DNA from: G963666535 sp963666535
Lineage (GTDB): Bacteria > Bacillota > Clostridia > Oscillospirales > Oscillospiraceae
Direction of reading: 5' to 3'
DNA: 64,000 bases
Assembly (NCBI GenBank): GCA_963666535.1
Contig: OY762913.1
Span: forward strand, 1,054,001 to 1,118,000
Both the position numbers and the translations under genes were made by a program. The notes under the pieces were generated by a model, which was not told the DNA's origin, did not search any database, and saw only the letters and a list, made by a program, of their open reading frames with translations. Shown in pieces: positions 32,274 through 41,581 of this stretch. Each line of letters starts with the position of its first letter. Position 1 is the first letter of the stretch.

Positions 32274-32918
32274 GTGGCGGTGAAAGAGAAGAACCGAGCG
32301 GCAGAGGAAGACGAAGAGTTTAAGCAGCAGATGAAACCTAAAAAGTCAAATGCAAAAGGCCAGAACGAGCAGGGAATCCAGAACGGAAAGCCAAAAAAGA
32401 AAAAAGGGAAAAAAGGTATCATTTTTATGGTGCTGCTCATTTTGATCGCAGGCGGTGTTGCGGCACTTTACTTTACGGGGACGCTGTCTTCTCTACTGGG
32501 ACTGGAACCGGATGAGGCGACCATGACGATGGAGCAGTGGCAGGCCCAACTGGGGAGCAAGGAATCTGACCTCACCATCTGGTCCGGCGTGCTGACAGAC
32601 AAGGAAGCCGAGTTGAATAAGCGGGAATCTGAGCTGGACGAACGGGAAGCGGCGCTTCTCAAAGCCGAGTCCGCAAATCTGACCTTTAGCCAGCGGATTG
32701 CGGGGAAAACAGAGGACGAGCTGGCGGATATCCAAAAGGTCAGCAATATCTATGCAAAGATGGATGCCGCAGCTGCGGCCGAAGCCCTTTTGGAGATCAA
32801 GGATGAAGACCGAACGGCGATGATTATTTACTATATGCAGCCGAACGCTTCCGCTCCCATCCTGGCGGAGATGACGGCGGAACAGGCGGCCGAGATCACA
32901 GCGGTCATCATGAAATGA
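32274..32918 (+). CDS. ylxF: YlxF/MotE-like flagellar protein
   Basis: The 214-residue protein has a Lys-rich cytoplasmic head, one membrane helix near residues 43-64, a coiled coil (about 85-130), and a C-terminal MgtE-N-like segment (VSNIYAKMDAAAAAEALLEI). This layout is that of YlxF/MotE, a proposed stator chaperone. The GTG start follows AGGAGG by 8 nt. It lies in the usual place between fliJ and fliK. Confidence 0.8.
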   Translation: MAVKEKNRAAEEDEEFKQQMKPKKSNAKGQNEQGIQNGKPKKKKGKKGIIFMVLLILIAGGVAALYFTGTLSSLLGLEPDEATMTMEQWQAQLGSKESDLTIWSGVLTDKEAELNKRESELDEREAALLKAESANLTFSQRIAGKTEDELADIQKVSNIYAKMDAAAAAEALLEIKDEDRTAMIIYYMQPNASAPILAEMTAEQAAEITAVIMK

Positions 32919-32957
32919 CCCCTTGATAAAATCCGAAAGAAATGCAGGTGAGAGACA

Positions 32958-34436
32958 ATGGCAAATGTAGCGATGCTTGATATGACCGCCATGGCAGATG
33001 CAAGCAGTGCAGCGGCCGATACCCGGCAGGACAGCGGCGATGCGGGACTGTTCACCCGAGTTTTGGAAAAAACAATGGGGAACCAGGGCGGTCAGACTCA
33101 GGGCGCACGGAAGGACAGCAAGCGATCAAGCGGTGATGGAGTGCTGACTGAGCAGGAGCAGGCGGAGCTTGAAACTGCGCTGCTCCTGGCATCGGTGGGG
33201 ATTCCGGTTACGGTGCAGGAGCTGCAAACGGCGGCGGAGTTGGTCACGGGGGATGTGGCAGAGAACCAGACCGGAATGTCCCCCGCAGTGACCTTGGCGG
33301 CCGAACAGGCAGAACCCATGACAGACACCGCGTTTGTACAAACGGTCACCGGACTGTTGGAGGAAAGCGGCAGAGAATTTCGCGCGGAGTTGGGCGCGGC
33401 AGCAAAATCTTCAGTGGAAACTCCAGAAGCAGTGCTATCGGGTCCTCCACTGGACAAAACGGAGGGGAAGTCCGCGGCGGTTGTCGGCACAGAGCAAAAA
33501 GGCAGCTTGACACAGAGCGCGACCGTGCAGACGGCATCCGCCGCGCAGGACGCGCCTGAGCACATAGACCAGATCCCTGCAGTAGGCAGTCAGGCTGCCG
33601 CGCAGTCGCAGATCTCTACAGGAACCGCCGAAGCACCTGCAGTGAGCACAGAGACTGCTGTTACGGCAGCACAGACCGCCGTTGCCTCAGAAAACCGTCC
33701 GGCGCATTCGGCGGAGAAAATGGTAGAGGCGCAGGGCAACCTTACCGAGCAGTTCCAAGCGGTTGCCGAAACCACGGAGGAACAAACAGCGGTTAAGGCC
33801 ACTTCTGATGCCCAGGGAAATGCCGCAGATACCGGCGAATCTGAGGCTGGACTTTCCCAGCAGGAACCCGAAGCGGCCACAGAAGTGGGCGAGACTGCGT
33901 CGGCGCAGTCTGCCGTTGGGCAGACATCCTCCTTGGAACAGGGTGGGAAAGCGGGGGAGACCGAAGAGCTGACCCAGGCGGTTGACACGGCGCTTGATCG
34001 ATTTGCGCTTGATTTTAAAGGCGTTGAGAGCGATGGTAAAACGGTGCAAATTGCACTGGACCCGGATGAGTTAGGCTCACTGCTCATCACGTTGACTGCC
34101 ACAGAAAACGGAATTAAGGCTAGAATTCAGACGGATAACGCACAGGCGGCCAATCTCATTGGCGAGCAAACCCAGCGGTTGTTGCAGCGCATGGAGGAAA
34201 AGGGCGTCCGGGTAGAAGAACTGGACGTGGTATACAGCCAAATGAACCAGCAGAGCTTTGACCAGCAGAGCGGACAAAACGCCCAGCAGGAAAGCGGGCG
34301 TGGTCAGAACCTGTACTTCCAACGGACAGAATTGGTGGAGGTTGACCGAGCGGAAGCCGTGAATACCTATGAGAGTACAGCGGGAAGCTACGCGGCGGAA
34401 GACGGCGTGGGGCAAAGCGTTGAGTACAGAATTTAG
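32958..34436 (+). CDS. fliK: Flagellar hook-length control protein FliK
   Basis: The 492-residue protein has a long low-complexity Ala/Glu/Thr/Gln-rich ruler region (about residues 20-330). The conserved C-terminal switch domain (VQIALDPDELGSLLITLTA, then LLQRMEEKGVRVEELDV) follows. It measures the hook and switches export from hook to filament. AGGTGAG precedes the ATG. Identity rests on the C-terminal domain and the place before flgD. Confidence 0.9.
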   Translation: MANVAMLDMTAMADASSAAADTRQDSGDAGLFTRVLEKTMGNQGGQTQGARKDSKRSSGDGVLTEQEQAELETALLLASVGIPVTVQELQTAAELVTGDVAENQTGMSPAVTLAAEQAEPMTDTAFVQTVTGLLEESGREFRAELGAAAKSSVETPEAVLSGPPLDKTEGKSAAVVGTEQKGSLTQSATVQTASAAQDAPEHIDQIPAVGSQAAAQSQISTGTAEAPAVSTETAVTAAQTAVASENRPAHSAEKMVEAQGNLTEQFQAVAETTEEQTAVKATSDAQGNAADTGESEAGLSQQEPEAATEVGETASAQSAVGQTSSLEQGGKAGETEELTQAVDTALDRFALDFKGVESDGKTVQIALDPDELGSLLITLTATENGIKARIQTDNAQAANLIGEQTQRLLQRMEEKGVRVEELDVVYSQMNQQSFDQQSGQNAQQESGRGQNLYFQRTELVEVDRAEAVNTYESTAGSYAAEDGVGQSVEYRI

Positions 34437-34447
34437 GAGGAAAAACC

Positions 34448-34990
34448 ATGTCAGATTTACTGGATTCCATTAGTTCGGTACACTATGTCGAATCGGCTAA
34501 AAAAACGAAGGACAGTGGAGAGAACGTGAGCACTGGTACCTTCCTGAAGCTGATTGTCGCCCAGATGCAGTACCAGGATCCGCTGGAGCCGCAGAGTAAT
34601 GCCGACTTTGTAGCGCAGCTGGCTCAGATGAACTCACTGACGCAGATGCAGCTGATGAACAGTTCCCTTGGCGCCTCCAAAGCGATTGGGATCGTGGGAC
34701 AAAGCATTTATGCGGAGATACTCAACTCGAAAACCGGTATGATAGATGTCTATTACGGTACGGTGGAGAGCGTGGTCATGAAAAACGACACCGCCTATGT
34801 GGTGGTGGACGGTTACGCCATCGCCATTGACGATATTATGGCAGTGGGCAGCGCGGCAGAAAAAGCCGCAAGTACAGCACCGGCCACAGACACAGATAAA
34901 TCAGCAGCTGCCACGGACACAGGTACAGTAGCAACGGCGGGTCAGGATGATTCCGCCGATACCGGCACGGATGCCACGAAAACAGAATAA
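34448..34990 (+). CDS. flgD: Hook cap protein FlgD
   Basis: The 180-residue protein is the scaffold for hook assembly. The conserved motif FLKLIVAQMQYQDPLEPQSN at residues 28-47 is decisive. The C-terminal 40 residues are an Ala/Thr/Asp-rich tail with little structure. GGAGG precedes the ATG. It is directly before flgE. Confidence 0.94.
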   Translation: MSDLLDSISSVHYVESAKKTKDSGENVSTGTFLKLIVAQMQYQDPLEPQSNADFVAQLAQMNSLTQMQLMNSSLGASKAIGIVGQSIYAEILNSKTGMIDVYYGTVESVVMKNDTAYVVVDGYAIAIDDIMAVGSAAEKAASTAPATDTDKSAAATDTGTVATAGQDDSADTGTDATKTE

Positions 34991-35018
34991 ATAGAAAGAA
35001 AAAGGAGCGAAACACATT

Positions 35019-35897
35019 ATGATGAGATCACTGTTTTCCGGCGTATCCGGACTGAAGAGCCACCAGACGGCCATGGATGTAATCGGCAATAACGTCGCAA
35101 ACGTCAACTCTCCCGCGTATAAGGCAAGCACGGTCATTTTCCAGAACATTGTCAGCCAGACACTCAGTGCGGCTTCCGGCTCTACCACCACCACCGGCGG
35201 GCGGAACTCCAAGCAGGTTGGTCTGGGCGTGTCAATTTCCACTATCGCCAAAAACATTACCGAGGGCAGCACCCAGTCCACCGACAGCACGCTGGATTTT
35301 TCCATCGGCGGCGAGGGATACTTTGTGGTCCAGTGCTCCGACGGTTCCCACTACTATACCAGAAACGGTAATTTCACCACGGACAACGACGGCTATCTGG
35401 TTACGGCCAACGGTGATTATGTCATGGCGGTGAAGTCCACCGATGCCACCGGGACTAACATTGCCAACGACAAGACATTTGTTGACACCGATTTAACAAA
35501 AATTCAAATTATTGGAAAAGTGGACTCGACCCATTATAACAACAGCTACGCCATCGACACCAACGGCGTGATTACCTGCAACCAAACTGTGTCAGGAAGC
35601 CCCCCCTCAAACATTATCGTGGGGCGCGTGGTGCTGTCCACCTTTAATAACCCCGGGGGATTAGACTCCATCGGGGGCGGCTTGTATACCACCTCGGCCA
35701 ACAGCGGCGCCGCCACGACCAACTTTGTCAACAAGGATTGCGGTGAAATCCAGTCCGGGCAGCTGGAAATGTCCAACGTTTCTCTGGCAACCGAATTAAC
35801 CAATATGATCATTGTTCAGCGCGGGTTCCAGGCCAATTCCCGTGTCATCACCACCTCGGATACCATGCTTGAAGAATTAGTCAACTTGAAACGGTAA
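35019..35897 (+). CDS. flgE: Flagellar hook protein FlgE
   Basis: The 292-residue protein builds the hook. The N-terminal rod-type motif (SGVSGLKSHQTAMDVIGNNV) and C-terminal motif (SNVSLATELTNMIIVQRGFQ) are conserved. It is a short FlgE with a small middle domain. Its stop codon lies inside the -35 box of an internal sigma-D promoter. Confidence 0.95.
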   Translation: MMRSLFSGVSGLKSHQTAMDVIGNNVANVNSPAYKASTVIFQNIVSQTLSAASGSTTTTGGRNSKQVGLGVSISTIAKNITEGSTQSTDSTLDFSIGGEGYFVVQCSDGSHYYTRNGNFTTDNDGYLVTANGDYVMAVKSTDATGTNIANDKTFVDTDLTKIQIIGKVDSTHYNNSYAIDTNGVITCNQTVSGSPPSNIIVGRVVLSTFNNPGGLDSIGGGLYTTSANSGAATTNFVNKDCGEIQSGQLEMSNVSLATELTNMIIVQRGFQANSRVITTSDTMLEELVNLKR

Positions 35898-35921
35898 ATT
35901 TTTTCCGAATTATGCCGATAT
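35895..35921 (+). promoter_or_regulatory. Internal sigma-D promoter before flbD-motA-motB
   Basis: TAAA (35895-35898), a 15-nt spacer and GCCGATAT (35914-35921): an exact sigma-D consensus. The flgE stop TAA is the first three bases of the -35 box. Start of transcription would be near 35928, only about 12 nt before the flbD start codon. It would give extra late expression of the stator genes. Confidence 0.8.
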
Positions 35922-35939
35922 ACGATAGAGGTGAACATC

Positions 35940-36161
35940 TTGATTGAGGTAACGCGGCTAAATCGACAGGACAGATTTTGGGTCAACGAGAATCTGATTG
36001 AATTCATGGAAGAGACGCCTGACACGATCCTTACCATGACAACAGGAAGAAAGGTCGTTGTAGCGGAATCCGCCGTGCAGGTGGCGGAGATGGCGAACAG
36101 GAACCGACCAATGAGTCCCGGCGCCATCGGAGCCACGAGACCGATAGAGATAGAGAAATAA
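35940..36161 (+). CDS. flbD: FlbD-family flagellar protein
   Basis: The 73-residue protein starts at the TTG at 35940 and reads MIEVTRLN, the usual FlbD opening, with AGAGGTG 6 nt upstream; a GTG at 35931 overlaps that site. The core DTILTMTTGRKVVVAES is typical. FlbD (YlzI) sits between flgE and motA or fliL in many Gram-positives; its function is not well known. Confidence 0.9.
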   Translation: MIEVTRLNRQDRFWVNENLIEFMEETPDTILTMTTGRKVVVAESAVQVAEMANRNRPMSPGAIGATRPIEIEK

Positions 36162-36239
36162 CATAAATCAGGTCCGCAGGGCTGACGCTGGAATCAGGCG
36201 GCAGATGATACGGAACATGGCTATTGGAGTGAGCGGCGA

Positions 36240-37034
36240 GTGAATATTGTTACAATTTTAGGCATAGTCGGCGGTTTTGCGTGCATCGTCATCAGTATTT
36301 TGACCACGGGAAACATCATCGATTTTTTCGACCCGGGTTCCATTTTTGTGGTGATCGGCGGCACCTTGGGGGCAACCATTGCATCCTTTTCCACGGATCG
36401 GCTGAAGCGGACCATTGCCGCAGTCAAGTTTGCCTTTCATAAAAGCACGGTGGACCTAAATGCTGACATTGAAAACATTATTACCATCGCCAATGTTGCC
36501 CGCCGGGACGGTTTGCTGGCACTGGAAGAAATGACGGACGATATGAAAGATCCGTTTTTGACCAAGGCGATTATGCTGGTGGTGGACGGCTCAGACCCGG
36601 AACTAATTCAAAGTGTTCTGGAAACCGAGCTGGCGATCACCAAGTCAAGACACGCGGATAACCGGGCTGTTTTGGAAGCAATGAGTGCTTATTCACCCGC
36701 TTTTGGCATGGTGGGAACCCTGATTGGACTCGTTAATATGTTGAGGAATCTGGCCGACATGGACTCGTTGGGCGCCAACATGTCAGTTGCGCTGGTTACG
36801 ACATTTTACGGATCGATCCTTGCCAACCTGGTCTTCAGCCCCTTGGCCAAGCGACTAAAGACAGTCGGATCAGAGGAGTATTTACAAAAAGAACTTGTCA
36901 TTGAGGGAGTTCTCTCCATTCAGAATGGAGAGAACCCCCGCGTGATCAGAGAAAAGCTGAATTCCTTCCTGGCTCGCGAGGGGCAGAGCGATGGGAAAAA
37001 GAAGAAAGAGGCCGAACCAGCGGAAGCGAAGTAA
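36240..37034 (+). CDS. motA: Motor stator protein MotA
   Basis: The 264-residue protein has four membrane helices (about residues 3-22, 31-50, 150-172 and 184-204). A cytoplasmic loop between helices 2 and 3 contacts FliG. With MotB it forms the ion channel. The GTG start at 36240 has a weak ribosome site (GGAG). It is inside the fla operon, downstream of an internal sigma-D promoter. Confidence 0.95.
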   Translation: MNIVTILGIVGGFACIVISILTTGNIIDFFDPGSIFVVIGGTLGATIASFSTDRLKRTIAAVKFAFHKSTVDLNADIENIITIANVARRDGLLALEEMTDDMKDPFLTKAIMLVVDGSDPELIQSVLETELAITKSRHADNRAVLEAMSAYSPAFGMVGTLIGLVNMLRNLADMDSLGANMSVALVTTFYGSILANLVFSPLAKRLKTVGSEEYLQKELVIEGVLSIQNGENPRVIREKLNSFLAREGQSDGKKKKEAEPAEAK

Positions 37035-37052
37035 GCAAGGGGGAGAATGAGC

Positions 37053-37820
37053 ATGGCAAGAAGACGGAGCCAAGAACCGGAGGAAGAAGGCAGCGGCTAT
37101 AACTGGATGGATACCTATGGCGATATGGTCACCCTGCTGCTGTGTTTCTTCGTGTTGCTGTATTCCTTTTCCACCATTGATGCGGAGAAGTGGCAGCAGT
37201 TGATTGGCGCGTTTGCCGGCTCGTCAAGTCCATCCGCCATCCAATCCCTTGATATCAGCACAGCCAAGGCAGATCCAATCCCCGCCATTGATCCCATGGT
37301 CAACTATGACAATCGCGATTCCGCCAATGTTACGACCACCGATGCGGCCGACGAGTTTGACCAGCTTTACCAGAACATTAAAAACTACATTGCGGAACAC
37401 GGCTTGGAAGGACAGTTGAGCGTCACCCGGACGGAGGATACTATTATCCTTCGATTCGGCGAGGTGTTCCTGTTCGATTCGGGAAAAGCTACGCTGCTCA
37501 GCAGCGGAGAAGCGGCACTGGCGCATATCATGCAGATTACCAGCGAGAATAGTTCTGCCGTTAAAAGAATTACCATTGAAGGGAATACGGATAATGTTCC
37601 CATTAATAACCGGGATTTTTCCGATAACTGGGATCTTTCTGTGGCACGGGCGACAAATACATTGCGCAGAGTGCTGGAGTACGACGTGATCGACCCCACG
37701 AAGCTGGCGGCAGCCGGTTACGGAGAGTATCAGCCCATCGACACGAACAGTACGACGGAGGGACGTGCCCATAACCGCCGAGTGGATTTCGTGATTGAAC
37801 GAGTGGATATCGAAAACTAA
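37053..37820 (+). CDS. motB: Motor stator protein MotB
   Basis: The 255-residue protein has a basic N-terminus, one membrane helix (residues 22-42) with the ion-carrying Asp in DTYGDMVTLLLCFFVL, and a C-terminal OmpA-like peptidoglycan-binding domain (EGNTDNVPI, then RRVDFVIERV). AGGGGGAG lies 7 nt before the ATG at 37053. An ATG at 37047 is too close to it. Confidence 0.95.
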   Translation: MARRRSQEPEEEGSGYNWMDTYGDMVTLLLCFFVLLYSFSTIDAEKWQQLIGAFAGSSSPSAIQSLDISTAKADPIPAIDPMVNYDNRDSANVTTTDAADEFDQLYQNIKNYIAEHGLEGQLSVTRTEDTIILRFGEVFLFDSGKATLLSSGEAALAHIMQITSENSSAVKRITIEGNTDNVPINNRDFSDNWDLSVARATNTLRRVLEYDVIDPTKLAAAGYGEYQPIDTNSTTEGRAHNRRVDFVIERVDIEN

Positions 37821-37882
37821 GCGGCTGCAACTGACGGAAGCAACACGGGTAGGCCGACTCATTGAGATGGAAGTGAAGAGCA

Positions 37883-38290
37883 ATGAAAAAAATAGTCATC
37901 ATTCTTGTTGCGCTGATCGCAGTGCTGGGCATTGCCGGAGGCGTATACTTTTTCGTCCTGCAGGATACCGGCGCAAAGGAAGGATCGCCAGTGTACTACA
38001 CCTATGAGCTTGGCGATTCCTTTGTGACCAATGTGAAAGACAGTGAGAAGCTGTTTAAAGCGACTGTGATCGTTGTGGCGGACGACAAAGATTTGGCCGA
38101 GCTGCTCAAGGAAAAGCAATTTGTCTTGCGGGATACCGTCCTGTTCCAGTTGCGAAACCTCACCGAGGAGGATATCAGCAGCACGACGGTACAGGATTCC
38201 CTTCGGAGCACACTGGTGACAGCGTTAAATCAGACACTTGAAATTGACAATATCGTCAACGTTTACTTCACTGATTTTGTCATGCAGTAA
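37883..38290 (+). CDS. fliL: Flagellar basal-body protein FliL
   Basis: The 135-residue protein has one N-terminal membrane helix (residues 4-25) and an outside domain with YELGDSFVTNVKDSEKLFK and the C-terminal ending VYFTDFVMQ, typical of FliL. It supports stator function. It lies between motB and fliM. Confidence 0.92.
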   Translation: MKKIVIILVALIAVLGIAGGVYFFVLQDTGAKEGSPVYYTYELGDSFVTNVKDSEKLFKATVIVVADDKDLAELLKEKQFVLRDTVLFQLRNLTEEDISSTTVQDSLRSTLVTALNQTLEIDNIVNVYFTDFVMQ

Positions 38291-38329
38291 ACGGTGGCGC
38301 AAAAATAAAAGGGAAGGGAGGGCAATGAA

Positions 38330-39313
38330 ATGTTGGATGTACTATCTCAATCGGAAATCGATTCACTGGTCAATTCCATGCAGTTTGGCCAGCCGGGGGA
38401 AACAACGAAACAGGAGTCGGGCAGTGCGCGACCGTATGATTTTCGCACCGCTAACCGGTTTACCAAAGAGCACATCCGAACCATTGAAGCAGTGTTCAAA
38501 AATTTTGCTTACCTTCTGTCCAATTATTTTGTAGGAATGCTACATACGTCCTGTGAGATTGATGTTTTGGCATTGGAAGAGATGTCCTTTAATGAAGTGA
38601 CCAATTCTATGCCATACCCCTCCATCATCTCTGTGATTAATATGATACAGATGCACGGATCGGCTATTTTCCAAATTTCCAAGGAGACTGCATGTTCTGT
38701 TATTTCCCGCGTGTTAGGTGGCAGCCAGAGCGTTTCCGCCGATAATCGGCAATTTACCGAAATTGAGATGGCGATCATGGAGCGGGTCATTTGGCAGACC
38801 CTAAAGTACTACGACGACGCGTGGAGTAAGATGGTCACCGTTACCACAAATGTGGAACGAATTGAGACTAGCATGCAATTCGCGCAGATCGTGGATGCCA
38901 ATGAGGCAGTTCTTGTTGTGCCACTCAATATTCAGCTGGGAGGGGAAAGTGGATTGATTACCTTTTGCCTACCCCGCAAGACGTTGACATCCCAGCTGAA
39001 AAAACTCAGTCCCAAGCAGTGGTACGCGAGAGAGGGAGATAAGAACATAGAGACGCACCCCGATCATATGATGCGTTCGCTCAGTAATACCTTCGTGGAA
39101 CTCAGCGCTACCTTTCACACAACCGTTGCTCGGGTGGAGGATGTAATCAGGTTACAGCCAGGCGATGTAATAAAGCTCGACCACATGGTGGATGATCCGC
39201 TGGTCGTTTCTGTACAGCATACGCCCAAGTTCTTTGCATCCTACGGGAAATATAGAAACAACTGTGCCATTAAGATTGAAGGCATTTACAAGGGGGATGA
39301 ACAAAATGGGTGA
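38330..39313 (+). CDS. fliM: Motor switch protein FliM
   Basis: The 327-residue protein binds phosphorylated CheY. The N-terminal CheY-binding peptide (LSQSEIDSLVNSM) is present. A CheC-like middle domain and a C-terminal FliN-like domain follow. GGGAGGG precedes the ATG. It overlaps fliY by 8 nt. Confidence 0.95.
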   Translation: MLDVLSQSEIDSLVNSMQFGQPGETTKQESGSARPYDFRTANRFTKEHIRTIEAVFKNFAYLLSNYFVGMLHTSCEIDVLALEEMSFNEVTNSMPYPSIISVINMIQMHGSAIFQISKETACSVISRVLGGSQSVSADNRQFTEIEMAIMERVIWQTLKYYDDAWSKMVTVTTNVERIETSMQFAQIVDANEAVLVVPLNIQLGGESGLITFCLPRKTLTSQLKKLSPKQWYAREGDKNIETHPDHMMRSLSNTFVELSATFHTTVARVEDVIRLQPGDVIKLDHMVDDPLVVSVQHTPKFFASYGKYRNNCAIKIEGIYKGDEQNG

Positions 39314-40601
39314 GCTGTCGCAAGAGGCAATTGATGCCTTGCTTCGCGGGGAAGAAATTGATACAGGCAACGACATGTCAAGTGGAGAAATTGATTTGGC
39401 CAGCTATGCCAATGAGGAACCGGTGAATGGATATGATCTGGCGGCGATGGAAACCGGTACAGCAATGGCTGCGGAAACAGGGGAACTGGACGAAGTGTTC
39501 GAGGATATCTCTGTATATTTTTCGCCGGTGGAGGTAGATGCGCTGGGTGAAATCGGAAACATTTGCATGGGAACCTCTGCCACCACCATGTCAGCCATAT
39601 TAGGACACAGAGTGTTGATTACCACACCCAAGGTCAGATTGCTCAGACCTGAAAATGCCTTAGCAGCGTACGGGTGTCCGTTTTTGGCAGTGAGCGTTGG
39701 ATATGTGGAAGGTATCTTCGGAAAAAACCTTCTCATTTTGAAGGATAGCGACGCAATGCAGATTACCGACCTGATGATGGGCGGTGATGGCAACGTGGAT
39801 ACCAGCGAGACTGCGCTGACGGAAATCCATTTGAGCGCGATCAGTGAAATTATGAATCAGATGGTAGGCTCCTCTGCCACGGCTATGTCCAACATGCTGG
39901 GCATTGCGGTTAACATTTCACCACCAGAAGCGGCCAGTATTGATATTAACGAGGACGTATCCAAATTTTTGGATGGCTCGAATCTGCTGATCCGCATCAG
40001 TTTTGACATGGAAATAGAAGGAGTGCTCAATAGCAAACTATTGCAGTTAATGCCCATTGAGCTAGCCAAGGAATTGGTAAACACCCAACTTTACGGGAAA
40101 ACGGCGGAGCTACTTCCCACTCCGGAAGCTCCTGTTTCCGCCCCGATTCCGACACCGATGTCTACGCCTGCTCCTGCACCGATCACAACGCCTGCCCCGC
40201 CACCCGCCGCGGCACCTGCTAGTCCAATCCCATCCTCGGTGGTAAAGAGGGAGAGCGAGCAGCGCGAAATGGTTTCGGTCAAGCAGGCGGAATATCCCAG
40301 CTTTGAGGAAGGCCCTCACGGGAAAAGCGCAAGCATGCTGGTGGATGCTGGAAACCTTGGGCTGATCAGTGATATTCCGCTTCAGGTAACGGTAGAACTG
40401 GGCAGAACGACGAAAAGTTTGCAGGACGTGATGGGGTTCGGCACAGGTTCCATTGTTGTGCTGGACCGTTTGGCGGGAGAGCCGGTGGATATTATTGTAA
40501 ATGGAAAGCGGATTGCCAAAGGCGAGGTCGTGGTCATTGATGAAAACTATGGGATTCGAATCAATGAAATATTCAGCAATTTAAAAATTGAGATCACTTA
40601 A
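39306..40601 (+). CDS. fliY: Motor switch phosphatase FliY (FliN homologue)
   Basis: The 431-residue protein combines an N-terminal CheY-binding-like peptide (LSQEAIDALLRGEEID) with a CheC-type phosphatase domain. Both active sites are intact (EIGNICMGTSATTM and EIMNQMVGSSATAM). A Pro/Ala linker (about 265-305) and a C-terminal FliN domain (ELGRTTKSLQDVMGFGTGSI) follow. It both builds the C-ring and dephosphorylates CheY. It starts inside the end of fliM. Confidence 0.95.
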   Translation: MGELSQEAIDALLRGEEIDTGNDMSSGEIDLASYANEEPVNGYDLAAMETGTAMAAETGELDEVFEDISVYFSPVEVDALGEIGNICMGTSATTMSAILGHRVLITTPKVRLLRPENALAAYGCPFLAVSVGYVEGIFGKNLLILKDSDAMQITDLMMGGDGNVDTSETALTEIHLSAISEIMNQMVGSSATAMSNMLGIAVNISPPEAASIDINEDVSKFLDGSNLLIRISFDMEIEGVLNSKLLQLMPIELAKELVNTQLYGKTAELLPTPEAPVSAPIPTPMSTPAPAPITTPAPPPAAAPASPIPSSVVKRESEQREMVSVKQAEYPSFEEGPHGKSASMLVDAGNLGLISDIPLQVTVELGRTTKSLQDVMGFGTGSIVVLDRLAGEPVDIIVNGKRIAKGEVVVIDENYGIRINEIFSNLKIEIT

Positions 40602-40648
40602 AGCCAACGGTGGTATTAGACCAATAAAACAGGAAAAGAGGAAGCGAT

Positions 40649-41551
40649 ATGGCTACGAACATTTTGCTGGAAAGTGGCACAAATGAGCTTGAGATCCTAG
40701 AATTTTTGGTTGGTGGAAACAGCTATGGGATTAACGTGGCAAAGGTGGAAGAGATCATCGGAAGCTGCGAGATCCGAGAAGTTCCATCTGTGCAGCCCTG
40801 TGTGGAGGGCGTGTTCCGTCGCCGGGGAAACGTCTATACTGCGATTAATTTGGCAAAGTATCTGCACCTGCAGGAAAAACATGAGAAGGATATTTTTCTC
40901 ATTACGCACTTTAACCAAGTCAGCGTCGCGTTCCGTGTAGACGAGATCAAGATGATTCATCATCTGTGCTGGACGGACATCCAAGAGCCTGATAAGGTGC
41001 TTGAGGGTGGCCAGAATGGACTGATTACCGGCATCGCGAAGCTGGACAACAATGAGATGATCCTGATCCTGGACTTTGAAAAGATGCTGTTTGAGATCAA
41101 TCCCTCCATTGGCATGGATGAAAAATCCATGAATAAAATCGAAACCAGCGCGCATGGGAAAATACCGATTCTCATGGTAGAGGACTCCCCATTCCTGCGC
41201 AAGCTTATTCTGGAGTGCCTGACGGGAGCCGGATTCAAGAACATTACCGCAGCGGCCAACGGACAGGAGGCGTGGGAGATCCTTTCTAAGTTGCGGGAGA
41301 CACCGGATAAAATCAGTCAGACGGCTGCCTGCATCATCACTGATATTGAAATGCCACAGCTGGATGGTTTGGCACTGACAAAGCGAATTAAGGATGACCC
41401 CCAGCTAAGCAAAATCCCAGTGATTGTGTTCTCATCTATGATTGATGATAACAACAGCCGTAAGTGTACTGAAGTGGGCGCCAACGCACAGCTGTCCAAA
41501 CCAGACATTGTAAGACTGGTTGCCTGCATTGATGAACTGCTCAGAGACTGA
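40649..41551 (+). CDS. cheV: Chemotaxis protein CheV (CheW-receiver fusion)
   Basis: The 300-residue protein joins an N-terminal CheW domain (ILEFLVGGNSYGINVAKVEE) to a C-terminal receiver with an intact Asp in CIITDIEMPQLDG. It couples receptors to CheA and takes part in adaptation. GAGGAAGCG precedes the ATG. It lies between fliY and an EAL-HDOD gene. Confidence 0.95.
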   Translation: MATNILLESGTNELEILEFLVGGNSYGINVAKVEEIIGSCEIREVPSVQPCVEGVFRRRGNVYTAINLAKYLHLQEKHEKDIFLITHFNQVSVAFRVDEIKMIHHLCWTDIQEPDKVLEGGQNGLITGIAKLDNNEMILILDFEKMLFEINPSIGMDEKSMNKIETSAHGKIPILMVEDSPFLRKLILECLTGAGFKNITAAANGQEAWEILSKLRETPDKISQTAACIITDIEMPQLDGLALTKRIKDDPQLSKIPVIVFSSMIDDNNSRKCTEVGANAQLSKPDIVRLVACIDELLRD

Positions 41552-41581
41552 CAAACCGCCGTAGGGAGAGGGTGACTTAAG

